Origin: AC-32 sp963765785
Lineage (GTDB): Bacteria > Actinomycetota > Thermoleophilia > Gaiellales > Gaiellaceae
Length of the DNA: 64,000 nt
Direction: 5' to 3'
NCBI GenBank assembly: GCA_963765785.1
Contig: CAVXXW010000016.1
Location: forward strand, 62,001 to 126,000
Part shown: piece after piece, positions 44,345 through 52,393 of the stretch
Layout: each line of letters opens with the position of its first letter
Numbering within the stretch: the stretch's first letter is position 1
Translations under genes and position numbers: made by a program
The notes under the pieces: generated by a model
The model's database searches: none
Seen by the model: only the letters and a program-made list of their open reading frames with translations
What the model was told of the DNA's origin: nothing

Positions 44345-44374
44345 GGGGCCTCCTCTCGAACGACGCCGTCGATG

Positions 44375-45013
44375 CTACGCGGCGACGCCGAGCCGGTCGA
44401 GCGCCTCCCGCGCGGCGTCCTGCTCAGCGGCCTTCTTCGAGCGGCCGCGGCCCACGCCGACCTCCTCGCCGTCGATCACGGCCGCGCAGGTGAAGAGGCG
44501 GTCGTGCGGCGGGCCCTGCACGTCGAGCACGTTGTAGACGACCTGCTTGCCCTGGCGCGCGAGCTCCTCTTGGAGCTCGGTCTTGTGGTCGACGTGGCTC
44601 GTTAGCGCGTACACGATCCGGCCGTCGAACGCGTCCACGACCGCCTCGCGGATCGGCTCGAAGCCGTGCTGCAGGTAGAGCGCCGCGAGCGACGCCTCGA
44701 GCAGCGCCGCCAGGACGTTGCGGTTCCGCGAGAGCCGGTCCAGCTCCTCCGCCGGCGCCTGCTTCGCCCCGCGCTCGGCCAGCCGCGCGCCGAGGCCGAG
44801 CTCCCGCGCGACCACCGCGCACGAGGCGCGGGAGACGACGTGGGAGCGGATCTTCGCCATCCGGCCCTCGGAGAAGTCCGGGTAGCGCTCGTACAGCGCA
44901 CGGGCGACCGCGAGCTCGAGCACGGAGTCCCCGAGGAACTCGAGCCGCTCGTACGAGGACGCGCGGTCAGGCGCCCAGGAGCTATGCGTGAAGACGGTTT
45001 CCAGCAGCTCCAC
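44375..45013 (-). CDS. rnc: Ribonuclease III
   Basis: 212 residues from GTG 45013. The catalytic signature YERLEFLGDSVLELAVARAL, the second acidic site ALLEASLAALYL and the C-terminal double-stranded RNA-binding domain (HKTELQEELARQ, GRGRSKKAAEQDAAREAL) are present. The frame is open about 17 codons further towards acpP without a standard start, so the N-terminus may be slightly longer than written. Confidence 0.92.
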   Translation of the reverse strand: MELLETVFTHSSWAPDRASSYERLEFLGDSVLELAVARALYERYPDFSEGRMAKIRSHVVSRASCAVVARELGLGARLAERGAKQAPAEELDRLSRNRNVLAALLEASLAALYLQHGFEPIREAVVDAFDGRIVYALTSHVDHKTELQEELARQGKQVVYNVLDVQGPPHDRLFTCAAVIDGEEVGVGRGRSKKAAEQDAAREALDRLGVAA

Positions 45014-45068
45014 CGGCAGGTCGGCGATGAGCCTCGTGAGCTCCTCCGGCCGACCCCCCGGTGCCTTG

Positions 45069-45314
45069 CTACTGGTGCGTGGAGACGTAGTCGACGGCCT
45101 GCCCGACGGTCTGGATCTTCTGCGCGTCCTCGTCCGAGATCTTGATCCCGAACTGGTCCTCGAGCTCCATGATCAGCTCCACGAGATCGAGCGAGTCGGC
45201 GTCGAGATCCTCCTGGAAGGAGGCTTCCTCAGTGATCTCGTTCTCGTCGACTCCGAGCTGCTCCGTCAGGACTTCCTTGACCCGCTCGAACACTTCCTCT
45301 CGTGACGCTGCCAT
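45069..45314 (-). CDS. acpP: Acyl carrier protein
   Basis: 81 residues; the 4'-phosphopantetheine attachment serine is in DLDADSLDLVELIM. Acidic four-helix bundle of normal length. It lies between plsX and rnc, the usual place. No fatty-acid condensing enzymes are in the window. Confidence 0.94.
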   Translation of the reverse strand: MAASREEVFERVKEVLTEQLGVDENEITEEASFQEDLDADSLDLVELIMELEDQFGIKISDEDAQKIQTVGQAVDYVSTHQ

Positions 45315-45320
45315 CTCACC

Positions 45321-46319
45321 TCATTTCGACTCGGTCTCAGAGCGCGCGGATGCTAACACTCTTTCCGGAAGGCGCTGCGCAAGCCGGTTGACGACGTCGT
45401 GCTCGACACCCCGCGCGGCGAGCCGAATCGCGTTCGCGATCGCCCGGGGCGAGGAGTTCCCGTGGGCGATCACCGCGAGCCCGCGCAGGCCGAGCAGGTA
45501 CGCGCCGCCGTAGGTGTCGGGGTCGAGGCGGTTGCGCATCCCGCGCGCCGCCGGGCGGATCAGGAGGCCGCCGACGCGGCCCCGGCGCGTGGCGACGATC
45601 TCCTCGCGCAGCGCGTCGAGCAGCGTCTTGATCGTCCCCTCGAGCAGCTTGAGCACGACGTTGCCGGTGAATCCGTCGCAGACGACGACGTCGGCGGCGC
45701 CGAGGAGCAGGTCGCGGCTCTCGGTGTTGCCGCCGAAGTTCAGCCCGTCTGCCTCGGCCAGCAGCGCGTGGGCCTCGAGCGTCAGCTGGTTGCCTTTCTC
45801 CGGCTCCTCGCCGATCGAAAGTAGGCGCACCTCGGGGTTCCGCCTGTCGAGCACCTCCTCGGCGAAGACGGCTCCCATGTGCGCGAACTGGAGCAGGTGC
45901 TCCGGGCGCGCGTCGGCATTCGCTCCGGCGTCGATCAGCACAGTCGGGCCGTTCTTCGACGGGATCACGACCGCGATCGCCGGCCTCGCCACGCCCGGAA
46001 GGCGCCGGAGCTCGAGAAAGCAGGCGGCGAGCATCGCGCCGGTGTTCCCGGCCGATACGACCGCGTCGGCCTCGCCGTGCCCGACGGCGCGACAGGCGAC
46101 GACGAGCGAGCTGTCCGGCTTCGCGCGCACGGCGTCGGCCGGCTTCTCGTCCATCGCGATCTCCTGTGTCGTCACGACGAGCGGCAGGCCGTGGGTGTCG
46201 AGCCCGGCAGGGCCGAACAGGACCGGCTCGATCCCGTCCTGCGCAGCGTCGAGCGCGCCCGCAACGACCTCCTCCGGCGCGCGGTCACCTCCCAGCGCGT
46301 CGACGGCGATCTTGGGCAC
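45321..46319 (-). CDS. plsX: Phosphate acyltransferase PlsX
   Basis: 332 residues: KIAVDALGGDRAPEEVV, VVSAGNTGAMLA, RPAIAVVIPSKNGPTVLIDAGANA, NFGGNTESRDLL and CDGFTGNVVLKLLEG. It makes acyl-phosphate from acyl-ACP for phospholipid synthesis. It can use the same acyl-phosphate pool as the FakA/DegV proteins encoded at 58-61 kb. Confidence 0.95.
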   Translation of the reverse strand: MPKIAVDALGGDRAPEEVVAGALDAAQDGIEPVLFGPAGLDTHGLPLVVTTQEIAMDEKPADAVRAKPDSSLVVACRAVGHGEADAVVSAGNTGAMLAACFLELRRLPGVARPAIAVVIPSKNGPTVLIDAGANADARPEHLLQFAHMGAVFAEEVLDRRNPEVRLLSIGEEPEKGNQLTLEAHALLAEADGLNFGGNTESRDLLLGAADVVVCDGFTGNVVLKLLEGTIKTLLDALREEIVATRRGRVGGLLIRPAARGMRNRLDPDTYGGAYLLGLRGLAVIAHGNSSPRAIANAIRLAARGVEHDVVNRLAQRLPERVLASARSETESK

Positions 46320-46322
46320 GTT

Positions 46323-46511
46323 CTACGGGTTAGGAGTGCGGAGTGGCTCGATCTCGCGGCCCGCGTACGTCTTGCAGTTCGGGCACATGCGGTGCGGCTG
46401 CTTCGGCCGGCCGCACTGCGGGCACGTGTTCACGCGCGGCGCTTCGAGCCGGTGCGTCGCGCGCCGCTTGTCCCGGCGCGACTTGGAGGTCTTTTTCTTC
46501 GGGACGGCCAT
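46323..46511 (-). CDS. rpmF: 50S ribosomal protein L32
   Basis: 62 residues from ATG 46511 (AVPKKKTSKSRRDKRRATHR). A zinc ribbon with two Cys pairs, CPQCGRPKQPHRMCPNC. Normally cotranscribed behind yceD; here yceD lies 2.9 kb away on the other side of a plus-strand insertion. Confidence 0.94.
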   Translation of the reverse strand: MAVPKKKTSKSRRDKRRATHRLEAPRVNTCPQCGRPKQPHRMCPNCKTYAGREIEPLRTPNP

Positions 46512-46532
46512 CGGCGGGCGAGTATAGCCATA

Positions 46533-46568
46533 GCTTGGCTTTGCCAAGCCTTAACCCTGGTTTGCCCG
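46533..46568. promoter_or_regulatory. Inverted repeat and candidate response-regulator site upstream of a DD-tail gene
   Basis: GCTTGGC-TTT-GCCAAGC (46533-46549) overlaps a 23-bp motif (46546-46568) of form AAGC-TTWACCCWGG-YTTGYCC. The same motif occurs at 54506-54528, 50 bp before the next DD-tail gene. TTAACCC and TTTGCCC are spaced 10 bp apart, one helical turn, as in OmpR-family direct-repeat operators. Also serves the divergent rpmF promoter region. Confidence 0.5.
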
Positions 46569-46627
46569 CGCCGAACCCGCCCGCGACGACCCTGTCTCCA
46601 CGACACCGAACGAAGAAGGAGGCAGGC

Positions 46628-46951
46628 ATGACGAAGATCGTGGCAATCATCGGAGGCGCACTGCTGATGGCAGGCGTTGCGGTGGCGGGAACCGTCAGCA
46701 GCCTCGGCGCCACCGGCAACCCGACCATCGGCTCCACGCTGCCCACCGCAGCGGTCACGACCGCCGTCCGTCACGAGGACCGCGGCCGCGAGGCGGAGGT
46801 CCGCGGCCGCGCGACCGAGCCCGGAGAGCATATGCGCCGCGAGGACCGGCGCGTCCGCGTCGCAGACGATCGCGGCCACCACCAGCGCGGTCACGACGAC
46901 GGCGGTCACCGCGGGCAGAGCGGCCACGGCGGTCACGGCCTCGACGACTGA
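46628..46951 (+). CDS. Small secreted DD-tail protein 1 (Gly/His/Arg/Asp-rich)
   Basis: 107 residues, strong AAGAAGGAGG ribosome site. A hydrophobic leader (VAIIGGALLMAGVAVAG) is followed by a short Thr/Ala-rich segment, an Arg/Glu/Asp-rich charged middle and a tail rich in His, Gly and Asp that ends HGGHGLDD. Two other proteins in the window (49105 and 54579) share this plan: leader, low-complexity middle, Gly/His tail, terminal Asp-Asp. The tail could bind metal. I know no named family. It precedes the two-component system, from which a strong hairpin separates it. Confidence 0.7.
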   Translation: MTKIVAIIGGALLMAGVAVAGTVSSLGATGNPTIGSTLPTAAVTTAVRHEDRGREAEVRGRATEPGEHMRREDRRVRVADDRGHHQRGHDDGGHRGQSGHGGHGLDD

Positions 46952-46969
46952 TCCCCTCATCCCCGCTCG

Positions 46970-47001
46970 CGAGACGGCCCTGTCCCCTCGGGGCCGTCTC
47001 G
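46970..47001 (+). terminator. Hairpin between the DD-tail gene and the response regulator
   Basis: CGAGACGGCCC (46970-46980) and GGGCCGTCTCG (46991-47001) form a perfect 11-bp stem with a 10-nt loop, followed by CCGTCACAATCTGTTC. It may attenuate read-through, giving more of the small protein than of the regulator. Confidence 0.55.
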
Positions 47002-47017
47002 CCGTCACAATCTGTTC

Positions 47018-47722
47018 ATGAGCAGGCCCAGACGCACGATTCTCCTCGTCGAGGACGAGACGTCGATCCGCGACCCACTCGCCGACGTCCTCCGCAGCGA
47101 GGGCTTCGACACCCTCGTCGCGGGCACGGTTGCTGAGGCGCTCGACCAGGCGCGCCGAGACCCCGACCTCGTGCTCCTCGACGTGATGCTCCCCGACGGC
47201 TCCGGGCTCGACGTTTGCCGCGAGCTCCGGCAGCGCTCCCAGGTGCCGATCATCATGCTCACGGCACGCGGCGAGGAGGCCGACCGGGTCGTCGGCCTCG
47301 AGCTCGGCGCCGACGACTATGTGGTGAAGCCGTTCAGCGGGCGCGAGGTCGTCGCCCGGATCCGCGCCGTGCTGCGCCGAGTTGCAGCGCCCGAGCCGTC
47401 CGACGACCGCCCGCTCGAAGTCGGGCCCCTGAGACTCGACCCGGCCCGCCGCGAGGTGACCCTCGCGGGCGACACGCTCGAGCTGAGCCGCAAGGAGTAC
47501 GAGCTCCTGCACCTCCTGATGCGGAATGCGGGCTCGGTGGTGACGCGCGAGCGGCTGATCGACGAGGTCTGGGACCCGAATTGGTTCGGCTCGACGAAGA
47601 CGCTCGACGTGCACGTCAGCGGGATCCGGCGGAAGCTCGGCGACGACCCGTCGAAGCCGCGCTACGTGCACACGGTGCGCGGCGTCGGCTTCCGCTTCTC
47701 GGCGCCTGACGAGATCGAATGA
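47018..47722 (+). CDS. OmpR/PhoB-family response regulator
   Basis: 234 residues. Receiver domain with the acidic pocket (LLVEDETSIRD), phospho-acceptor Asp in LVLLDVMLPDGSG, switch residues in IIMLTARGEE and Lys in DDYVVKPF. The C-terminal winged-helix DNA-binding domain (LELSRKEYELLHLLMRNAG, TLDVHVSGIRRKLGDD, TVRGVGFRF) is complete. The stop overlaps the kinase start by 4 bp. Shared upstream motifs at 46546 and 54506 are the natural binding-site candidates. Confidence 0.93.
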   Translation: MSRPRRTILLVEDETSIRDPLADVLRSEGFDTLVAGTVAEALDQARRDPDLVLLDVMLPDGSGLDVCRELRQRSQVPIIMLTARGEEADRVVGLELGADDYVVKPFSGREVVARIRAVLRRVAAPEPSDDRPLEVGPLRLDPARREVTLAGDTLELSRKEYELLHLLMRNAGSVVTRERLIDEVWDPNWFGSTKTLDVHVSGIRRKLGDDPSKPRYVHTVRGVGFRFSAPDEIE

Positions 47723-49126
47723 GCCTCCGCCTGCAGCTCCTCGGCGCGTTCGCCTACGTGCTGCTGCTGGTGATCATCGCGCTGGAGGTGCCGCTGGCCC
47801 TCAACCTCGCGCGGCGGATCGACGCCGAGGTGAAGAACGAGGCGGCGGCGCAGGCGTTCCTCGTCTCGGCGAACGCGTCCGGCGAGATGCAGCGGCCGCA
47901 GCGGCTGGCAGCCGTGGTCCGCCGCGCCGGAAACGACCTCGGCGGCCGCGTGATCGTCGTCGACGCGCGCGGGCGCCTGCTCGCCGACTCGACGGTCGGG
48001 GTCACTCGGCCGTTGCAGTACCGCTCGCCCGCGCGGCCGGAGATCGGCACCGCTCTGGCCGGGAATCGCGCGCAAGGGGAGCGACACAGCAACACGCTCG
48101 GCCAGGATCTGCTCTACACGGCCGTGCCCGTGACGAACACGGGCGTCGTCGTCGGCGCCGTGCGCGTCACGCAGGATCTCGCGGCGGTGCATGCCCGGAT
48201 CCGCAACGGCGTGCTCGCGCTCGTCGCGATCGGCGCATTCGCGCTGCTCGTCGGCCTAGCGCTCGCCTGGTTCCTCGCGAGCTCGCTGACCGGGCCGCTG
48301 CGGAACCTCGCCGCCGCGGCACGTCGCGTGGAGCGTGGCGACCTCGAGGCCCGCGCCGAGGTGTCCGGCGCCAAGGAACAGCAGCGAAGTCTCCGCGGCC
48401 TTCAACGACATGGCCGAGCGGCTCGAGGCCGTTCTCGCAGCGCAGCGGGAGTTCGTCGCCAACGCCTCGCACCAGCTGCGCACGCCGCTGACCGGGCTTC
48501 GCCTGCGGCTCGAGGCCGCCCGTGCGCGCTCGGACGGCGACACAGCGCGCGAGCTCGAGGCCGCCGAGCAGGAGGTCGAGCGCATGGCGCGCCTGCTCAC
48601 GTCGCTGCTCATGCTCGCGCGCGAGGGCGACAAGCCCGCCGACGCGCGGCCGGTCTCGCTCGCCCGCGCGGCCGAGCGCGCCTACGAGCGATGGGCGGTC
48701 GCCGCAGAGCGTGACGGACGGGAACTGGAGCTGGTGGGTAGCGGCGACGCGACCATCACCGGGTCCGAGGAGGACCTCGCGATCCTGCTCGACAACCTGA
48801 TCGAGAACGCGCTGCGCTACTCGTCGACCCGGGTCGCGGTCGACTGGGGCCGCGCCGGCGAAGAGGCGTGGCTCGCCGTGCTGGACGAGGGCCCGGGCCT
48901 CGCGCCTGGCGAGGAATCGAAGCTCTTCGACCGGTTCGCCCGCGGCAGCGCGGGCAGCGGGCGCTCGGGCACCGGCCTCGGGCTCGCGATCGTGCAGACG
49001 CTCGCCCACCGCTGGCGTGGGACGGCGACGCTGCGCAACCGGATCGAGGGCGGGACGCGCGCCGAGGTGCGCTTTCCGGCCGCGGCTACAGTGGACGAGG
49101 AGTCATGGGTCGAGGCCTCGCAGTAG
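47719..49126 (+). pseudogene. Sensor histidine kinase (HAMP-HisKA-HATPase), frameshifted between HAMP and HisKA
   Basis: The N-terminus has two membrane spans (LLGAFAYVLLLVIIAL and LVAIGAFALLVGLALAWFLA) bounding an extracellular sensor loop, then HAMP (LTGPLRNLAAAARRVERGDL). Near 48380 the frame moves by one base; the continuation holds SAAFNDMAERLEAVLAAQRE, the H-box FVANASHQLRTPL, the N-box NLIENALRYSS, G1 DEGPGL and G2 GTGLGLAIVQTL. Every functional box exists, so one indel is all that separates it from a normal kinase of about 470 residues. Either an assembly error, since the context CAGCAGCGAAG invites slippage, or a very recent loss. The end overlaps the next DD-tail gene by 22 bp. Confidence 0.8.
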
Positions 49127-49425
49127 CCGCGTTCGCCCTCGCCGGCCTGCTCTGCGCGGCCGGGATGGGCTACGCGGCGTACGTCGTCTCGCGCGGCTCG
49201 GTCGCCGTTCCGGTGACTCGGCTGCAGCGCACGCCGCCGGTGAACCTGACCCCCGCACGCGTCCGAGAGCGAGCGCAGCCGACGACGAAGGCAAAGCCGA
49301 AACCGGTGACGACAGGCGCGACGACCGTCGCGCCTCCACCTCCACCTCCGCCGGCCACGACGAGCGCCGACGACCACGGCGGCCGCAACCGCGGCGGTGG
49401 CGGCGGGCACGGCGGAGACGACTAG
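49105..49425 (+). CDS. Small membrane-anchored DD-tail protein 2
   Basis: 106 residues, GAGGAG ribosome site inside the kinase end. Leader LAVAAFALAGLLCAAGMGYA, then a Thr/Pro/Lys-rich stalk with a run of seven prolines, then a Gly/His/Asn tail ending in GGHGGDD. Same overall plan as the proteins at 46628 and 54579. Translationally coupled to the histidine kinase, so it is probably part of the sensing or signalling unit. Convergent overlap of 4 bp with yceD. Confidence 0.7.
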   Translation: MGRGLAVAAFALAGLLCAAGMGYAAYVVSRGSVAVPVTRLQRTPPVNLTPARVRERAQPTTKAKPKPVTTGATTVAPPPPPPPATTSADDHGGRNRGGGGGHGGDD

Positions 49426-49931
49426 AGCTTCTCTTTGAGCTCTGCGAGCGCTGACCAGCGCGAGTCGGGCTCAGGCTCGCCATGGTCGTGCGGCTCGTCG
49501 TTCAGGTTCTTGCCGCACACCGCGCAAAGGCCGGCGCACTCCGGCCGGCAGAGAATCTTGTCGGGCAGCTCGAGCGCGATCGCATCGCGCGCCCAGACCG
49601 AGAGATCGAGCTTGTCGTCCTCGAGGTACTGGCTCTGCAGCTCGTCGTCGCCGCCGGGGCTCGCGGCCTGGTACTCGCGCGCGTCGACCGGCACGTCGAG
49701 CACCGCGTCGCCGAGGCAGCGGAAGCAGGGGCCGTGGAGCCGCGCGTGGAAGCGCAGCTCGAAGACCGTTCCGGTGGAGGCGCGCGTGACGGTCACCTCG
49801 GCGGGGACGACCTGGGGCACCGGCAGGTACCGCTGGCCACCGAGCTCGAAGGGCTCGACCTGGATCTGCCGCTCGTCGCGCCACTGCTCACCGGAGCGCA
49901 GCCTGAGCGTCCGAAGGTCGAGTGTGGTCAC
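49422..49931 (-). CDS. YceD family (DUF177) rRNA-associated protein
   Basis: 169 residues, GTG start. Beta-rich N-terminal part, the central RFHARLHGPCFRCLGDA with a Cys pair, and a C-terminal CRPECAGLCAVCGKNLN zinc-ribbon-like pair set. YceD assists 23S rRNA accumulation and is normally adjacent to rpmF. Here the two are separated by the two-component cassette. Confidence 0.88.
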   Translation of the reverse strand: MTTLDLRTLRLRSGEQWRDERQIQVEPFELGGQRYLPVPQVVPAEVTVTRASTGTVFELRFHARLHGPCFRCLGDAVLDVPVDAREYQAASPGGDDELQSQYLEDDKLDLSVWARDAIALELPDKILCRPECAGLCAVCGKNLNDEPHDHGEPEPDSRWSALAELKEKL

Positions 49932-49952
49932 AGGACCACCGTAGCGAAGCTC

Positions 49953-50462
49953 TCAGATTCTGCGGACGAGCTCGTCGAGCGGCTTGCGGTTCGCCTCCGC
50001 GCTCCACTCCTCGGCGCTCTTCGACGTCGGATCGAGGTCGCGCTTCGGGTAGGCGAAACTCGGGATGTTCACCGGCAGCCAGCCGTCCTCGAGGCCGAGA
50101 GCGCGCGCAGCAGCTTCGGCGTCGGGCATGCCGTTCGGGCACGAGACGACGCCCTCGTTCCAGGCGACCAGGAACATGTTCTGCATCGCGCGGCCGACGT
50201 CGATCGCGGAGCCGCCGCCCTCGGTGGCAATCGCGATCGCGAACGCGCACGTCTCGATGTTCGCCGCTGCGTAGACGGTGCCAGCGACCCGCTCCTTCGC
50301 CTCGGCGCTCTCGACGACTACGAAGCGCCACGGCTGCTTGTTCACGCCGCTGCCCGAGACACGGCCGCCGTCCAGGATGCGCTGCTGGACGTCCTCCGGC
50401 ACCGCGCGGTCGGCGTAGCTGCGCCAGTCGCGCTTGCTCGCGACCGCCAGGTACGTGTCCAT
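49953..50462 (-). CDS. Nitroreductase family flavoprotein
   Basis: 169 residues. SKRDWRSYADRAVPEDV, the FMN-binding GSGVNKQPWRFVVVES, and MQNMFLVAWNEGVVSC match NADH-dependent nitroreductases, a short form. The SGSGVNKQPWRF block is closest to actinobacterial nitroreductases of unknown substrate. Confidence 0.85.
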   Translation of the reverse strand: MDTYLAVASKRDWRSYADRAVPEDVQQRILDGGRVSGSGVNKQPWRFVVVESAEAKERVAGTVYAAANIETCAFAIAIATEGGGSAIDVGRAMQNMFLVAWNEGVVSCPNGMPDAEAAARALGLEDGWLPVNIPSFAYPKRDLDPTSKSAEEWSAEANRKPLDELVRRI

Positions 50463-50471
50463 CCCTGCTAC

Positions 50472-50981
50472 CTAGTGCGGGTAGTCGTCGTTCGTGCTTT
50501 CGACGCCGGCCGCGACGCCCGCGACCACCGACTCCTGCGAGCGCTCGTGCAGCCGCTCGCGGCCGCGCCGCACGGCGACGAGGAACTTGTCGAGGTTGAC
50601 CTCGAGGGTCGAGAGAATCGAGTCGGCCCAGTCCTCCATCTCGAGCCGCGTCTCGCGAGCCTGGCGGCGGGCATCGTCGACGATGTCGCCGGCCTGACGC
50701 TCGGCGAGCTTGACGATCTCGGTCTGCGACGCCTCCCGGACGGCCTGCTCACGGGCCTCGCCGAGGATCCGGTCGCATTCGCGCTTAGCCTCGGCGAGCA
50801 TCTCCTGACGCTCCTTGACGATCCAGCGCGCCTGCTTGATCTCCTCGGGGATCGTGGCCCGCATCTGGTCGAGGATGTCGTAGATCTCCTCGCGGTCGAT
50901 CCGCACCTGGTCGGTGAGCGGGACGGCCTTCGCGTTGTGCACGAGGTCGTCGAGCTTGTCGATCAGAACGAGTACGTCCAT
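50472..50981 (-). CDS. Coiled-coil protein resembling DivIVA or ATP-synthase subunit b
   Basis: 169 residues. An N-terminal short segment (VLVLIDKLDDLVHNAKAVPL) is followed by a long amphipathic, Glu/Arg-rich helix from about residue 40 to 125 (ECDRILGEAREQAVREASQ) and a second helix. No membrane span. Proteins of this kind occupy the slot between coaD and yceD in many actinobacteria and are annotated as ATPase or DivIVA-like. The conserved position argues for a basic cell-envelope or division role, but that is inference. Confidence 0.7.
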   Translation of the reverse strand: MDVLVLIDKLDDLVHNAKAVPLTDQVRIDREEIYDILDQMRATIPEEIKQARWIVKERQEMLAEAKRECDRILGEAREQAVREASQTEIVKLAERQAGDIVDDARRQARETRLEMEDWADSILSTLEVNLDKFLVAVRRGRERLHERSQESVVAGVAAGVESTNDDYPH

Positions 50982-51005
50982 CGGTCTGCGGAAGTTTACA
51001 GGCGC

Positions 51006-51331
51006 CTACCTACGGAACAGGCGGCTGAGCCAGCCGGACGGCTCGGGCTCGGGTTCCGGCTCGGGCTCCGGCGGTGCAGCACGCGGCGGCTCGTGCTCGC
51101 GCGGGGCCTCGGTGCCCGAGAGCCAGCGGCGCCCGCTCGCGCGCAGCTCGTCGAGCAAGGCGGCTGCTTCGGCCGGAGCAAGCACGACCTCATCGCCATG
51201 CTGCAGCTGGCCCTCGATCCGGTCGGCGGCCTTGCTCTCGGCGCCGCGGGCACGAAGCTTCTGCAGCACGTCCTGCGCTTCGCGCTTGGCGAGCCGGACC
51301 TCGGTCCCGGCCGCGAGCTTCTCCTCGAGGG

Positions 51332-51335
<4 letters not shown>
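51006..51335 (-). CDS. Small acidic-tail protein next to coaD, unknown function
   Basis: 109 residues from GTG 51335, overlapping the coaD stop by 4 bp (GTGA). The first 75 residues are helical (EKLAAGTEVRLAKREAQDVL, HGDEVVLAPAEAAALLDEL). A Pro/Glu tail with five PE repeats follows, ending SGWLSRLFRR, an amphipathic membrane-binding-like helix. No family recognised. Coupled to coaD. Confidence 0.6.
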
Positions 51336-51843
<508 letters not shown>

Positions 51844-51847
<4 letters not shown>

Positions 51848-52386
51848 TCTGCGTCGAAGAGCGTGAGTCGGGTGGAGCCGTAGCGTCTGGTCGTGCGCTT
51901 CGCGAGCGGCAGGTCGGGATCCTCCTCGGAGGCCGTCTCGACGAGCAGCGTGCCGCCGGGGGCGAGGATCTCGGGCAGGTGGCGAATCATCGTCTTTTGC
52001 AGGGAAGAAAAGCGTTTGTAGGGCGGGTCGAGCAGCACGAGATCGTAGCGTGTGCCCTGGCGCGCGTCGGCGCGGAGCGCGATCAGCGCGTCCTGGCAGA
52101 GGACGGTCGCGTGGTCGAGGCCGAGCTTGTCGAGGTTGCGGTTGATCGTCCGGCACGCCTCGCGGTCGCTCTCGACGAAGGTGGCATGTGCGGCGCCGCG
52201 GCTCAGCGCCTCGAGGCCCATCGCGCCCGAGCCGGCGAACAGGTCGAGCACCTTGGCGTCCTCGGCCGCCCCCGGGCCGAGCAGGTTGAAGGCGGCCTCT
52301 CTGACCCGGTCGGAAGTAGGCCGGGTGTCGAGCCCTTTCGGCGCGAAGATCCGCGCGCCCTTCCGCGACCCGGCGACGATCCGCAT
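51844..52386 (-). CDS. rsmD: 16S rRNA (guanine(966)-N2)-methyltransferase RsmD
   Basis: 180 residues. IVAGSRKGARIFAPKG, RPTSDRVREAAFNLLG, the SAM-binding VLDLFAGSGAMGLEALSRG and the catalytic LLDPPYKRF are intact. Conserved place between recG and coaD. Confidence 0.94.
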
Positions 52387-52393
52387 GACCGCG

